Below are positions 43,274 to 50,862 of a stretch of 64,000 bases of DNA, piece by piece. How positions within the stretch are numbered: position 1 is the first letter of the stretch; every line of letters begins with the position of its first letter. The notes beneath the pieces are model-generated. The model did not search any database, had not been told where the DNA came from, and worked only from the letters and a program-made list of their open reading frames with translations. Source of the DNA: Saprospiraceae bacterium (GTDB lineage: Bacteria; Bacteroidota; Bacteroidia; Chitinophagales; Saprospiraceae); the NCBI GenBank assembly GCA_958295895.1, contig CATQHI010000027.1, positions 124,001 through 188,000 of the forward strand, in the 5' to 3' direction. The translations under genes were made by a program, and so were the position numbers.

Positions 43274-43924
43274 CTACTCCACCAGCAGCTTGCTAGCCAC
43301 CACCTTACTCAGCACCTCCCGGGGGTGGCCGGGATAGCTGACCGTCAGCGAGCCATCGTAAGCTTCCTTCTTTGCAATAGTAAGTTCGGTGCGCAGGCTG
43401 AGGTCACGGCCATTGAGATAATATAGGAAGTCATTGGAGGTATGGTCCAGGCCGCTGATAGTGACCGTTTCACCGACCAGGCACTCGTCGAGGCGGCGGT
43501 GATCAAAGTCGTCGATACCGCCCTCGGCGTCGGGGATGGGCGAGCCGTGGGGGTCGGTTTTGGGGTGGCCCATGAGCTTGTCCATGCGGGCGAAGAAGTC
43601 GGGGCTGTCGACGTGCTCGATCTGCTCGGCGATGGTGTGGACCTCCTCCCAGCCGAAGCCCATCACATCGACCAGAAACATCTCGGTGAGGCGGTGCTTG
43701 CGCACGACCAGGGCGGCGGCCTTGCGGCCGGCCTCGGTAAGGCGCAGGGGCTGGTACTTCTGGTAGTCGACCAGTCCGCGCTCGCTGAGCTTGCGCACCA
43801 TGCTGTTGGCCGAGGGGGTGCTGACCTGGAGGGCTTCGCCCAGTTTGGAGATGGTGGTGCGACCAGCTTCGTCGGCGAGGGCGAGTAATGCCTTGAGGTA
43901 ATTTTCTTCGGTGGGCGTGGCCAT
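43274..43924 (-). CDS. DtxR/MntR-family metal-dependent repressor
   Basis: 216 residues from the ATG at 43924 (MATPTEENYLKALLALADEA). N-terminal winged helix with STPSANSMVRKLSERGLVDY, dimerisation/metal domain with VVRKHRLTEMFLVDVMGFGW, EEVHTIAEQIEHVDSPDFFA and DPHGSPIPD, then a FeoA/SH3-like C-terminal domain (VGETVTISGLDHTSNDFLYY). Binds Fe2+ or Mn2+ and represses uptake genes; here most likely Mn or Fe. The long upstream frame to 44128 crosses a repeat array and is not coding. Confidence 0.93.
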   Translation of the reverse strand: MATPTEENYLKALLALADEAGRTTISKLGEALQVSTPSANSMVRKLSERGLVDYQKYQPLRLTEAGRKAAALVVRKHRLTEMFLVDVMGFGWEEVHTIAEQIEHVDSPDFFARMDKLMGHPKTDPHGSPIPDAEGGIDDFDHRRLDECLVGETVTISGLDHTSNDFLYYLNGRDLSLRTELTIAKKEAYDGSLTVSYPGHPREVLSKVVASKLLVE

Positions 43925-43930
43925 GGGGCT

Positions 43931-44013
43931 AAGGTAGACTTCCCTTCGGGAAGGTAGATGCCTTCGGCTGGGTAGACCGCTGCGGGGGTAGACCGCTTCG
44001 CGGGTAGACCCGT
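43931..44013. repeat. Array of five GGTAGAC words alternating with mini-hairpins
   Basis: GGTAGAC/GGTAGAT/GGTAGACC words at 43933, 43953, 43971, 43987 and 44003. The spacers are tiny hairpins: TTCCC-TTC-GGGAA, GCC-TTC-GGC, CGC-TGC-GGG (imperfect), CGC-TTC-GCG, CCG-T-CGG. Spacing 16-20 bases. It covers the leader and promoter region of the DtxR-family gene. Confidence 0.75.
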
Positions 44014-44035
44014 CGGAGTAGTCGTCAGCCGAATC

Positions 44036-44100
44036 CTTTTTGATCCGTTTCAGCGGATTAAAAAGTTTGTCTGCCGACTTTACTAAACAACTCGGCAGAC
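44036..44100 (-). terminator. Two hairpins after the SDR gene
   Basis: Stem GTCTGCCGA/TCGGCAGAC (44069-44077 with 44092-44100, 14-nt loop) followed on the minus strand by AAACTTTTT, then CTTTTT-ATCCG/CGGAT-AAAAAG (44036-44065), a second terminator-like hairpin. Together they would end the SDR transcript before the DtxR-family gene. Confidence 0.65.
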
Positions 44101-44111
44101 GAGGGACGAGA

Positions 44112-44867
44112 TTACCCCACCAGCGCATTCAGAATAGCTCCACCGTCCACGGTATACTCGCTCCCCGTCACGTAAGCCGCCTCATCGCTAGCCAGGAAGG
44201 CCGCTACGCTCGCCACCTCCTCCGGCTTACCGAAGCGCTTCAGCGGAACAGCGTCCTGCATGGCACCGGCGAAGTCCGTTAGCTGCTCCTCGGGCATACC
44301 GGTCTTACCAAAAATGGGGGTGTTGATGGGGCCGGGATTAACGGCATTGACCCGGATGCGGCGCGGGGCTAGCTCCGTAGCGGCGGTCTTCGTGTAGCTA
44401 TTCATGGCGGCCTTCGAGGCGGCGTATACGGCCGTATTGGTCATACCCGTATGGGCGTTGATGCTGCTGAGGTTGATGACCGAGGCGCCCTCGTTGAGGA
44501 TAGGCACGAACTTCTCCAGCGTGAAGAGGGCACCCTTGAAGTTGATGCCCATCTGCCGGTCAAACATCTCCTCGGAGATGCTGCCTACGGGAGCGGGCTC
44601 GAAAACTCCGGCGTTGATGAAAAGGATGTCTACGCCCCCGTACTGCTGCTTGATCCGATCGGCAAGCTGGGTGATGGCGGTGACGGATGTGACGTCAGCA
44701 ACCAGTCCGGTGACGCCGAGCCTGCTAGCGGCTTCCTGGACCCGGTCGGCTGAACGGCCGGTGATGATGACGGTAGCGCCGTCCCGCTTAAAGCGCTCGG
44801 CGGTGGCGTAGCCGATCCCCGAGTTACCGCCGGTGACGACGGCGATTTTTCCTGATAAATTAGGCAT
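44112..44867 (-). CDS. SDR family oxidoreductase
   Basis: 251 residues. Classical short-chain dehydrogenase: TGGNSGIG at 12-19, NAG in ILFINAG near 82-88, catalytic Ser in INLSSINAHTG, YAASK and NAVNPGPINTPIF. The C-terminal ASDEAAYVTGSEYTVDGGA is the usual ending. NAD(P)-dependent; substrate cannot be told. A perfect inverted repeat upstream suggests a dedicated repressor, not encoded next to it. Confidence 0.93.
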   Translation of the reverse strand: MPNLSGKIAVVTGGNSGIGYATAERFKRDGATVIITGRSADRVQEAASRLGVTGLVADVTSVTAITQLADRIKQQYGGVDILFINAGVFEPAPVGSISEEMFDRQMGINFKGALFTLEKFVPILNEGASVINLSSINAHTGMTNTAVYAASKAAMNSYTKTAATELAPRRIRVNAVNPGPINTPIFGKTGMPEEQLTDFAGAMQDAVPLKRFGKPEEVASVAAFLASDEAAYVTGSEYTVDGGAILNALVG

Positions 44868-44900
44868 GTGTATGCGGTTTTTGTGTTAGGTAATACAATC

Positions 44901-44916
44901 TGTAACGAACGTTACA
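44901..44916. promoter_or_regulatory. Palindromic operator upstream of the SDR gene
   Basis: TGTAACG-AA-CGTTACA, perfect 7-bp arms. It lies 34 bases before the SDR start, next to TTTG (44915-44918, minus strand), a -33 candidate, so a bound regulator would cover the promoter spacer. Confidence 0.65.
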
Positions 44917-44948
44917 AATTATAGTTTTACCGCTCGGGAAGAAAGTGC

Positions 44949-47243
44949 CTAGGCGATCCAGCCAATTAGTTGCTGTAGTAGGGGGTCGGCAGGGGGCGGG
45001 GCCGCAGGTGCAGGTTCCTCGGTGAATACGGGAGTAGTATCCCCGCTGCGTAGCACCAATTCCATCAGCCGCTGCCGGTCGTAGCGCGAGAAGCCGGAAA
45101 AGGTGCGCCGCAGCTGAGCCACTACTTCTTCGAAATCTTCCCACTCCAGTCCTGCTACCCAGGCATCGATGAGGTCGAATAGCGGGGGATAATGAAGGAG
45201 AAGCTGTCCGCTGCCGTGCAGGAAGCCCCCAATCCAGGCCGCCACCGCCCGAGCCCCGCGAGCCCGGCTCAGGGCGCGGGAAAAGCGGGTAGCGGCCTCC
45301 CGTCCGTCGATCCGCTCCCGGTCGTAGAGCAGGCGCAGGCAGTGCCCCTCTACGCCGGGATATACGCCGGCATCCGCGGTGCGCAGCAGCCCGTCGAGCC
45401 AGAGGGCGTCGAGTTCTTCGTTACCTAGTTGCGCCAGGTTGTAGTTGGCGGCAGAGAGCAGCTCGACCATGTTCTCGCCCCGTTCGTCATCGAGGTTGGT
45501 AGCTGCGGCGGGCAGTCCGGCGGTGAGGCGGGGTAGTAGCTCCTCGATGACTAGCAGCAGGGCCGTGGTGTCGGTCTTACGGCTATCGCCGTAGCGGCTG
45601 GTCTGCACCAGGGCGGGCAGGGCGGCTAATAGGGCGGTGATGTCGGTGGTCTCGGCGGCGCGCTCGCGGAGTAGCTGCATCATGCGGGGCACCACCTCGG
45701 GAAGGGCGGCGCGTAGGCAGTGTAGCGTGAGCTCGGCTAGTCCCTGCACCAGTTGTATACCGGCAGCGTGTTCCCGCGCGTAGGCCGCCGCCGCCGTAGC
45801 CAGCGTATTGCCGTAGCTACCGCGTTCGATCACGAACAGGCTGAACTCGGGCTGCCATTCTAACAGCCAGACCTCTTTGAAGCTGCTGAGGCTGTCCGGT
45901 CCGCCGGACTGCAGCTTGCCCCACTTGATGTCGAGGAGATTAAGCCGGTGCAGGAGATGACTTTTGCGCAGGTCGTTTGGCTGGCGCAGGTCGATGCCAC
46001 CCCGTGGGTCCGACTTGGTCGCCTTGAGGTAGTGCTGTCCGGCTGTCTCCCAGAGCTTACTCATACGGGTAGACTTAATCTCGGCCCGCAGGTCTTCCAG
46101 CAGCGGCACGGTGGTTACGTCGGGAGGTACGAAGCCAACCGCACCGCCCACCGTAAGCCGTTCGTGAATCAATGCCAACCGCTCTCCCACCCCACCGGCC
46201 AGGGTACTCAGCACAGCCTGCTCTAGCTCCTCGATGCCGGGGCGCTCGTGTCCGCGTAGGGTAGCCAGCGTAGTGACCAGTCCCACCCCCTCCGTAGCCA
46301 TGGCCGGACTGGCATCGAAGCCCTCCTCACGTAGCAGCCCGGCAGCGGCGGCCATCCACCGCTCCACCGCCGCCCGCGGAAAGTCGAACAGCGTAGCGTA
46401 CCAGGCCGGCGAGGTCACCCCCGCCCCGTAGCCCGCCCCCCGCGCCAGCCGCGGAAACGACCACGGCACCCAGGCCTGACTGATCTTTACCTTCGGCAGC
46501 CCGCGTAGGATGGCCTTGTCGGTGCTCGCCTTTCGCACCAGGGTATCGTGCACCGCCGGCCCGTGCCAGGCACCGACCACGATGGCCACCCGCTCAAAGT
46601 TTTCCTTCAGCGCCTTGCGGATCTCCTGGCGCATGTAGGCCTCCCGCTGTTCGTTCTCGGTATTCGAGGCTTCGGGGAAGGTCTCGCGTAGGTCGGTCAC
46701 GATCTCTAGAATAGCCGTGAACGTCTCCTCTGCACCTGCGGTCCCGCCCCGTTCCAACGTAGCATCCCACCAGCTTTCGCTATCGGGGTAGCCGGCCAGC
46801 TCCGCCACCACGGAAAGCGGATCGCGCCGCAGCTGCCGGGTCAGCTCCTGCTTACTCTTACCGGGAATGATGGAGGGCACGTTCAGCTCCTCCTTGGGAA
46901 AGAGAATAAACTGCTCCTCCTCCCGGTAAGCCAGGGAGTGCCGTGCCGGCAGATCGATGGGCCGTACTTCTACCCCGTGATCCTGTGCCCAGTCCATCGC
47001 CTGGTACTCCGGGCTAAAACGTGCGAAGGGGTAAAAACTAGCCCGCTCAATGTCCTTGCTGTCGTAAAGCACTAGAGCCAGCGGCGGGTGCATCCCGGGC
47101 AGGGTGAGCTGGCGCAGTGCGGGCAGGCTGTCGGCGGGGGCCTCCAGCAGGATCAGATCGGGCTGCCAGCGCTCCAGCACCGTGCGCAGCCGGCGGGCCG
47201 AGCCGGGCCCGTGGTGACGGATACCTAGGGTGCGCACTTGCAT
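44949..47243 (-). CDS. DUF5682 protein, YehM-like
   Basis: 764 residues. N-terminus LGIRHHGPGSARRLRTVLER and LILLEAPADSLPALRQL, then LALVLYDSKDIERASFYPFA, IVVGAWHGPAVHDTLVRKAS, a long helical middle and a C-terminal third of helical repeats. Length and layout fit DUF5682/E. coli YehM (about 760 residues), normally encoded between a MoxR ATPase and a VWA protein. Here the VWA gene is 1.4 kb away and divergent, the ATPase at 7957-9036. Function unknown; cytoplasmic. The Ala/Pro C-terminus (APAAPPPAD) and GGTAGAE near residue 167 are encoded by GC-rich words. Confidence 0.88.
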   Translation of the reverse strand: MQVRTLGIRHHGPGSARRLRTVLERWQPDLILLEAPADSLPALRQLTLPGMHPPLALVLYDSKDIERASFYPFARFSPEYQAMDWAQDHGVEVRPIDLPARHSLAYREEEQFILFPKEELNVPSIIPGKSKQELTRQLRRDPLSVVAELAGYPDSESWWDATLERGGTAGAEETFTAILEIVTDLRETFPEASNTENEQREAYMRQEIRKALKENFERVAIVVGAWHGPAVHDTLVRKASTDKAILRGLPKVKISQAWVPWSFPRLARGAGYGAGVTSPAWYATLFDFPRAAVERWMAAAAGLLREEGFDASPAMATEGVGLVTTLATLRGHERPGIEELEQAVLSTLAGGVGERLALIHERLTVGGAVGFVPPDVTTVPLLEDLRAEIKSTRMSKLWETAGQHYLKATKSDPRGGIDLRQPNDLRKSHLLHRLNLLDIKWGKLQSGGPDSLSSFKEVWLLEWQPEFSLFVIERGSYGNTLATAAAAYAREHAAGIQLVQGLAELTLHCLRAALPEVVPRMMQLLRERAAETTDITALLAALPALVQTSRYGDSRKTDTTALLLVIEELLPRLTAGLPAAATNLDDERGENMVELLSAANYNLAQLGNEELDALWLDGLLRTADAGVYPGVEGHCLRLLYDRERIDGREAATRFSRALSRARGARAVAAWIGGFLHGSGQLLLHYPPLFDLIDAWVAGLEWEDFEEVVAQLRRTFSGFSRYDRQRLMELVLRSGDTTPVFTEEPAPAAPPPADPLLQQLIGWIA
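44994..45012 (+). repeat. Dispersed GC-rich word, copy 8
   Basis: Exact GGGCGGGGCCGCAGGTGCA near the 3' end of the DUF5682 gene; read as APAAPP on the coding strand. Confidence 0.8.
46731..46749 (-). repeat. Dispersed GC-rich word, copy 9
   Basis: GGGCGGGACCGCAGGTGCA on the minus strand, one difference from the exact word, inside DUF5682, opposite orientation to copy 8; read as RGGTAGA. Confidence 0.7.
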
Positions 47244-47294
47244 GGGGTGAAGGTACCTTTACGCGTCCGTATCGCCCCCCATCCCCGCTCCCAA

Positions 47295-48633
47295 ATGCCC
47301 TCCTCCCCCCTAAAACGCTGGCTCGTAGGCCTCACCCTCCTAGCCGTGCTGCTCTTCTCGGCCTACCTGTGGCTAAAGCCGCTACTGAGCATTGGCGGCG
47401 GGTATGCAGCCAAGCATGCGTGTAGCTGTCACTTCTTGCAGGGGCGGGAGCTGGCGGAGATCAGTGCGCATGATCTGAATTTTAGTGTGTTGGGGTGGTA
47501 TGGGCTGAAGGTGGATGCGGATACCGTGCGCTCGTCCATCCTGGGTCTGGTAACCCGGCAGGCAGTGCATCTACCAGGTCGGGGCTGCGTACTAGTCAAT
47601 GCAGAGGGCCAGGCATTACCAACGGGCGGGGCCGCAGGTGCAAAAAACCTAGCGGAACGGCAGCCAGTACCCACTCAGCAAAGTAAGTTTGAAGCCGCCC
47701 TAACCTACGGCATGCAACCCGTCCCCGGCGGCGGGGCCCGCGGCATCGTCGTACTGCAGGATGGTAAGCTTGTCGCTGAGCGGTATGCGGATGGGTATGA
47801 TCGTAACACCCCCCTACTAGGTTGGTCGATGACCAAGACGGTGACGGGCTTACTTGTCGGCACGCTCAGTCAAGTGATGTCCGTAGACCCATACACTTAC
47901 GAACCCGTATCAAACTATGATTCTGCCCTTGTTTTTCGGGCCAACCTCTTCCCCGCCGCCTGGACCGACAAGCGCGCCGAGATCACCCTCGCCGACCTCC
48001 TCCACATGAACTCCGGCCTAGCCTGGAACGAGGGGCTACGGCTCCATCACCGACGCCACCGTCATGCTGCACGAGCGGCCTGATTTCGCCGATTTTGCCC
48101 TGCGCAGCCTGGTGATTGAAGAGCCCGGCACGGTGTGGAACTACTCAAGCGGCACCACCAACATCGTGATGGAGTATCTGCGCCAGGAACTAGGCGGCAA
48201 CGACCAACTCTACATCCTTATCGACTCTATCTTCGCTCCCATTGCCCCTTCCCTACTCATCGAGCCCGACCAGAGCGGCCGGCCGGTGGGCAGTAGCTAC
48301 GGCTGGGCCACGGCACGTGACTGGGCCCGCCTGGGGCAGTTCATGCTCCAGGATGGGGTATGGGACGGCCGGCGTATCCTCCCCGCCGGCTGGATCGACT
48401 TCATGCGCCAGCCTGCCACCGGCAGCGACGGCGTGTACGGCGGTCACCTCTGGCTACCGGGTCCCGACACGCCCTCACTGCCGGCCGATGCCTACATGAT
48501 GCGCGGCTTTCAGGACCAGCGGGTCTTCGTCATCCCGAGCCGGAATATGGTGATCGCGCGGCTCGGGCACGGGGAGGATAAGGTCACCGACTTCGACGGG
48601 CTGGTCAGCCGCATCCTTGCTGCCAGTGAGTGA
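47295..48633 (+). pseudogene. Serine hydrolase of the beta-lactamase fold, one frameshift
   Basis: About 445 codons. One N-terminal membrane anchor (LKRWLVGLTLLAVLLFSAYL), then a class C-like serine hydrolase domain: catalytic SxxK in LLGWSMTKTVTGLLVG, ITLADLLHMNSGLAWNEG, and YxN-type WNYSSGTTNIVMEYL, with HLWLPG late. The frame breaks in GGGG at 48032-48035; one G fewer restores GYGSITDATVMLHERPDFAD and the C-terminal part to 48633. Related to NylB-like esterases/6-aminohexanoate hydrolases; not expected to be a true lactamase. Divergent from DUF5682 and overlapping the VWA start, so it may belong to that cluster. Confidence 0.85.
47624..47642 (+). repeat. Dispersed GC-rich word, copy 10
   Basis: Exact GGGCGGGGCCGCAGGTGCA inside the serine hydrolase gene, read as GGAAGA, in the opposite orientation to the reading in most other genes. 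Confidence 0.8.
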
Positions 48634-49726
48634 TTACGACGAATACCAGCGCAAATGGCGCCTCATCCTCGGCCGCGACGCCCAGGGCACCGACGGCGGA
48701 CCAGAGCTCTCCGCCCGCGCCACCGGCATGGATGCCACCCTGGAGGCCCTCTACGGCTCCGATGAACGCAAAGGGGGGCTCGGTGCTTCCAATCCTAACG
48801 TCAACCGCTGGCTCGGCGACATCCGCAAGTACTTCCCCACGGATACCGTACAACTTCTGCAGCGTGATGCCTTGGAACGCCTCGGCCTGCAACAGATGCT
48901 GCTGGAGCCGGAACTACTCGAGACCATCACCCCCGATGTGCACCTGATTGGCACCCTGCTCACCCTCAAAAACGTCCTGCCCGAACGTAGCCGCGAGACC
49001 GCCCGCACGGTAGTCCGCAAGGTCGTCGAGGAGATCGAACGCCAGCTACGTCAGCCCCTGCAGCAAGCTATGGCCGGTCGCCGCCGCCAGCAACTACGCA
49101 CCCGCCGTCCCCGCCCTACGGACATTGACTGGGACCAGACCATCCGCGTGAACTTGAAGCACTATCAGCCGGAGTACCGTACCGTGCTACCGGTGAGCCT
49201 GCGGGGTCAGAAGCGGAGCAAGGCTGGACTGAAGCACGTCATCCTGCTCATCGACCAGAGTGGCTCCATGGCTACCTCGGTAGTGTACGCCGGGGTGCTT
49301 TCGTGTATCCTCGCGAGCCTGCCCAGCGTGAAGACCCATGTCGTAGCCTTCGACACCAGTGTGGTGGACCTGACCGCCCGGCTTCCCGACCCCATCGAAT
49401 TGCTCTTCGCCCTGCAACTTGGCGGCGGCACGGATATCGGCCGGGCGCTGAAGTACGCTGAGCAGCTCAATACGAGCCCACGCGATACGGTGCTAGTACT
49501 ACTGAGTGATCTTTTTGAGGGAGGCTCAGTAGCAAATATGCTGCAGAGTGTGCGCCGCCTGGTCAACACGGGCCTCACCTTCCTACCCGTACTAGCCCTC
49601 AACGACCAGGGTGCCCCGGCCTACGACCACGCGGTGGCCGCACAGTTGATGGAGCTGGGATTGAAGCCGTTTGCTAGTACGCCGAACGCCTTTGCGGAGG
49701 TACTGGCGAAGGCGCTGTACGATTAG
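48626..49726 (+). CDS. VWA domain protein, YehP/CoxE-like
   Basis: 366 residues from GTG 48626 (reads SDYDEYQRKWRLILG), overlapping the hydrolase stop by 8 bp. N-terminal helical region with ALERLGLQQMLLEPELLETI, basic linker GRRRQQLRTRRPRP, then a VWA domain with an intact MIDAS: DQSGS at about 210-214, LGGGTDIGRA (Thr) and LLSDLFEGG (Asp). Length matches E. coli YehP (about 378), partner of YehL and YehM. VWA proteins with MoxR ATPases form metal-dependent chaperone or assembly pairs. A SWIM zinc-finger protein equivalent to YehQ is not in this window. Confidence 0.9.
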   Translation: MSDYDEYQRKWRLILGRDAQGTDGGPELSARATGMDATLEALYGSDERKGGLGASNPNVNRWLGDIRKYFPTDTVQLLQRDALERLGLQQMLLEPELLETITPDVHLIGTLLTLKNVLPERSRETARTVVRKVVEEIERQLRQPLQQAMAGRRRQQLRTRRPRPTDIDWDQTIRVNLKHYQPEYRTVLPVSLRGQKRSKAGLKHVILLIDQSGSMATSVVYAGVLSCILASLPSVKTHVVAFDTSVVDLTARLPDPIELLFALQLGGGTDIGRALKYAEQLNTSPRDTVLVLLSDLFEGGSVANMLQSVRRLVNTGLTFLPVLALNDQGAPAYDHAVAAQLMELGLKPFASTPNAFAEVLAKALYD

Positions 49727-50298
49727 ACTAACGGTAGTAGGGCTACAACTTCGGTAGTTCCCAATAGCGGACTTTCAAAGGTTTGCCCTTCGGCGTAGTG
49801 GACGACGGATCCGTACTCACCTATCGGTGTGGGAAATAAGTGCAACTCAACACTGCGTGCATTCAAGTTAATGATCCAGTACTCTGGGATGCCCGCCGCG
49901 GCATAGATCGGTCCCTTCAAGTTGCGGTCTTTATTCACCGTAGCATGGGCTACTTCGATGAGAAGTAGAATATCCTCGGGAGTTGGATGCTGCCTACGGG
50001 TGTTGGGGGGTAGCTTACGTGCGATGACGAAGTCCGGCTCCGGCTCCGAGTTGTCCGGCAACGTAACCGGGTTTTCCGAGCGTAGGCGGTATTGACCCCT
50101 TAGGTTGCTAAAGTATTCGCCTAATCCCTCCAACGTGCTAGAATGGTCTTCCCCTACCGGCATTACCTCGATTAAATCTCCTCGTAATAGTTCTACGCGG
50201 TCCTCTTCCGTCAGTACACCCGCCGCAATAGCTTGGTGATACCGCTCTATGGTCCAGTTAAAGCCCTCCACCAGTGCCGACTGTAGAATACGCGTCAT
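49723..50298 (-). CDS. Uma2 family (DUF820) putative endonuclease
   Basis: 191 residues. DRVELLRGDLIEVMPVGEDH near residue 33, SEPEPDFVIARKLPPN near 88-103, and ILLLIEVAHATVNKDRNLKG near 110-129 supply the acidic and Lys residues of the PD-(D/E)XK fold typical of Uma2, followed by AAAGIPEYWIINLNARSVEL. Members spread widely in cyanobacteria and Bacteroidota with unknown role. Convergent with the VWA gene (4-bp overlap). Confidence 0.92.
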   Translation of the reverse strand: MTRILQSALVEGFNWTIERYHQAIAAGVLTEEDRVELLRGDLIEVMPVGEDHSSTLEGLGEYFSNLRGQYRLRSENPVTLPDNSEPEPDFVIARKLPPNTRRQHPTPEDILLLIEVAHATVNKDRNLKGPIYAAAGIPEYWIINLNARSVELHLFPTPIGEYGSVVHYAEGQTFESPLLGTTEVVALLPLV

Positions 50299-50319
50299 AT
50301 GCCTAAAGATAAGGACCTC

Positions 50320-50808
50320 CTAAAAACTGATGTCCACGATCCGCAGCCGCCGGTACTTCCCCGGCCGGAACTTCCGCGTACCCAGCACCTTGATCAACAA
50401 ATAACCTATCCCCACCGAGGTAGCCGTGACCAGCGCATCGTCCACGCTGTAGCTTGTCGTGGGATCTTTGTCGGTAGCGTAGCCCAGGGCGGCAAACACC
50501 GACCAGCCGGCCCCGAAGGTGATCAGTCCGTAGCCAAGCTTGGTAGCAACAGTATTGCCTTGATACACTGACTCGATCTCGTCCAGCAACACGTAGCGGT
50601 CGTTGATCACCAGGGCCTGAATATCGGGGCGCATCTCGCGGATGTAACCCTCCTGCCAGAACTTGTCCCCCTTCATCCGAAAGCGCAGCGCATCCCCCTC
50701 GTACACCCGCTCACTCTTCGAGCTGGTCAGTTTTTCGAACAGCAGCACCCGCTGGGCGCGCACGCAGGTGCAGACCAACAGGAGGAGAAGCAGTGAAATC
50801 AGGCGCAT
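50320..50808 (-). CDS. Secreted or envelope protein of unknown function
   Basis: 162 residues from the ATG at 50808 (MRLISLLLLLLVCTCVRAQ), chosen as it gives a clean signal peptide; the ATG at 50829 adds seven residues. Body: RVYEGDALRFRMKGDKFWQE, DIQALVINDRYVLLDEIESV, and two hydrophobic stretches with Gly (GYGLITFGAGWSVFAALGYA, TSVGIGYLLIKVLG) that may be membrane helices or strands. Similar short proteins are common in Lewinella-type genomes as I recall, but no function is known. 21 bp upstream of the Uma2 start. Confidence 0.72.
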   Translation of the reverse strand: MRLISLLLLLLVCTCVRAQRVLLFEKLTSSKSERVYEGDALRFRMKGDKFWQEGYIREMRPDIQALVINDRYVLLDEIESVYQGNTVATKLGYGLITFGAGWSVFAALGYATDKDPTTSYSVDDALVTATSVGIGYLLIKVLGTRKFRPGKYRRLRIVDISF

Positions 50809-50862
50809 GCCGTAGGGTTCGTTCGCCACAAAGAGCGTGGCTCGGCGAAGATAGTTGCCTAC

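Noticed and set aside
43931-44013. Array resembling a CRISPR
   Set aside because: The constant word is only 7-8 bases and the spacers are short self-complementary hairpins; no cas gene is present.
43925-44128. Extended N-terminus of the DtxR-family protein
   Set aside because: It translates the GTAGAC array and terminator hairpins; the family starts at MATPTEENYLKAL.
47295-48633. Antibiotic-resistance beta-lactamase
   Set aside because: SxxK and YSS fit the wide serine-hydrolase/NylB-like group; membrane anchor and sequence do not resemble true class C lactamases.
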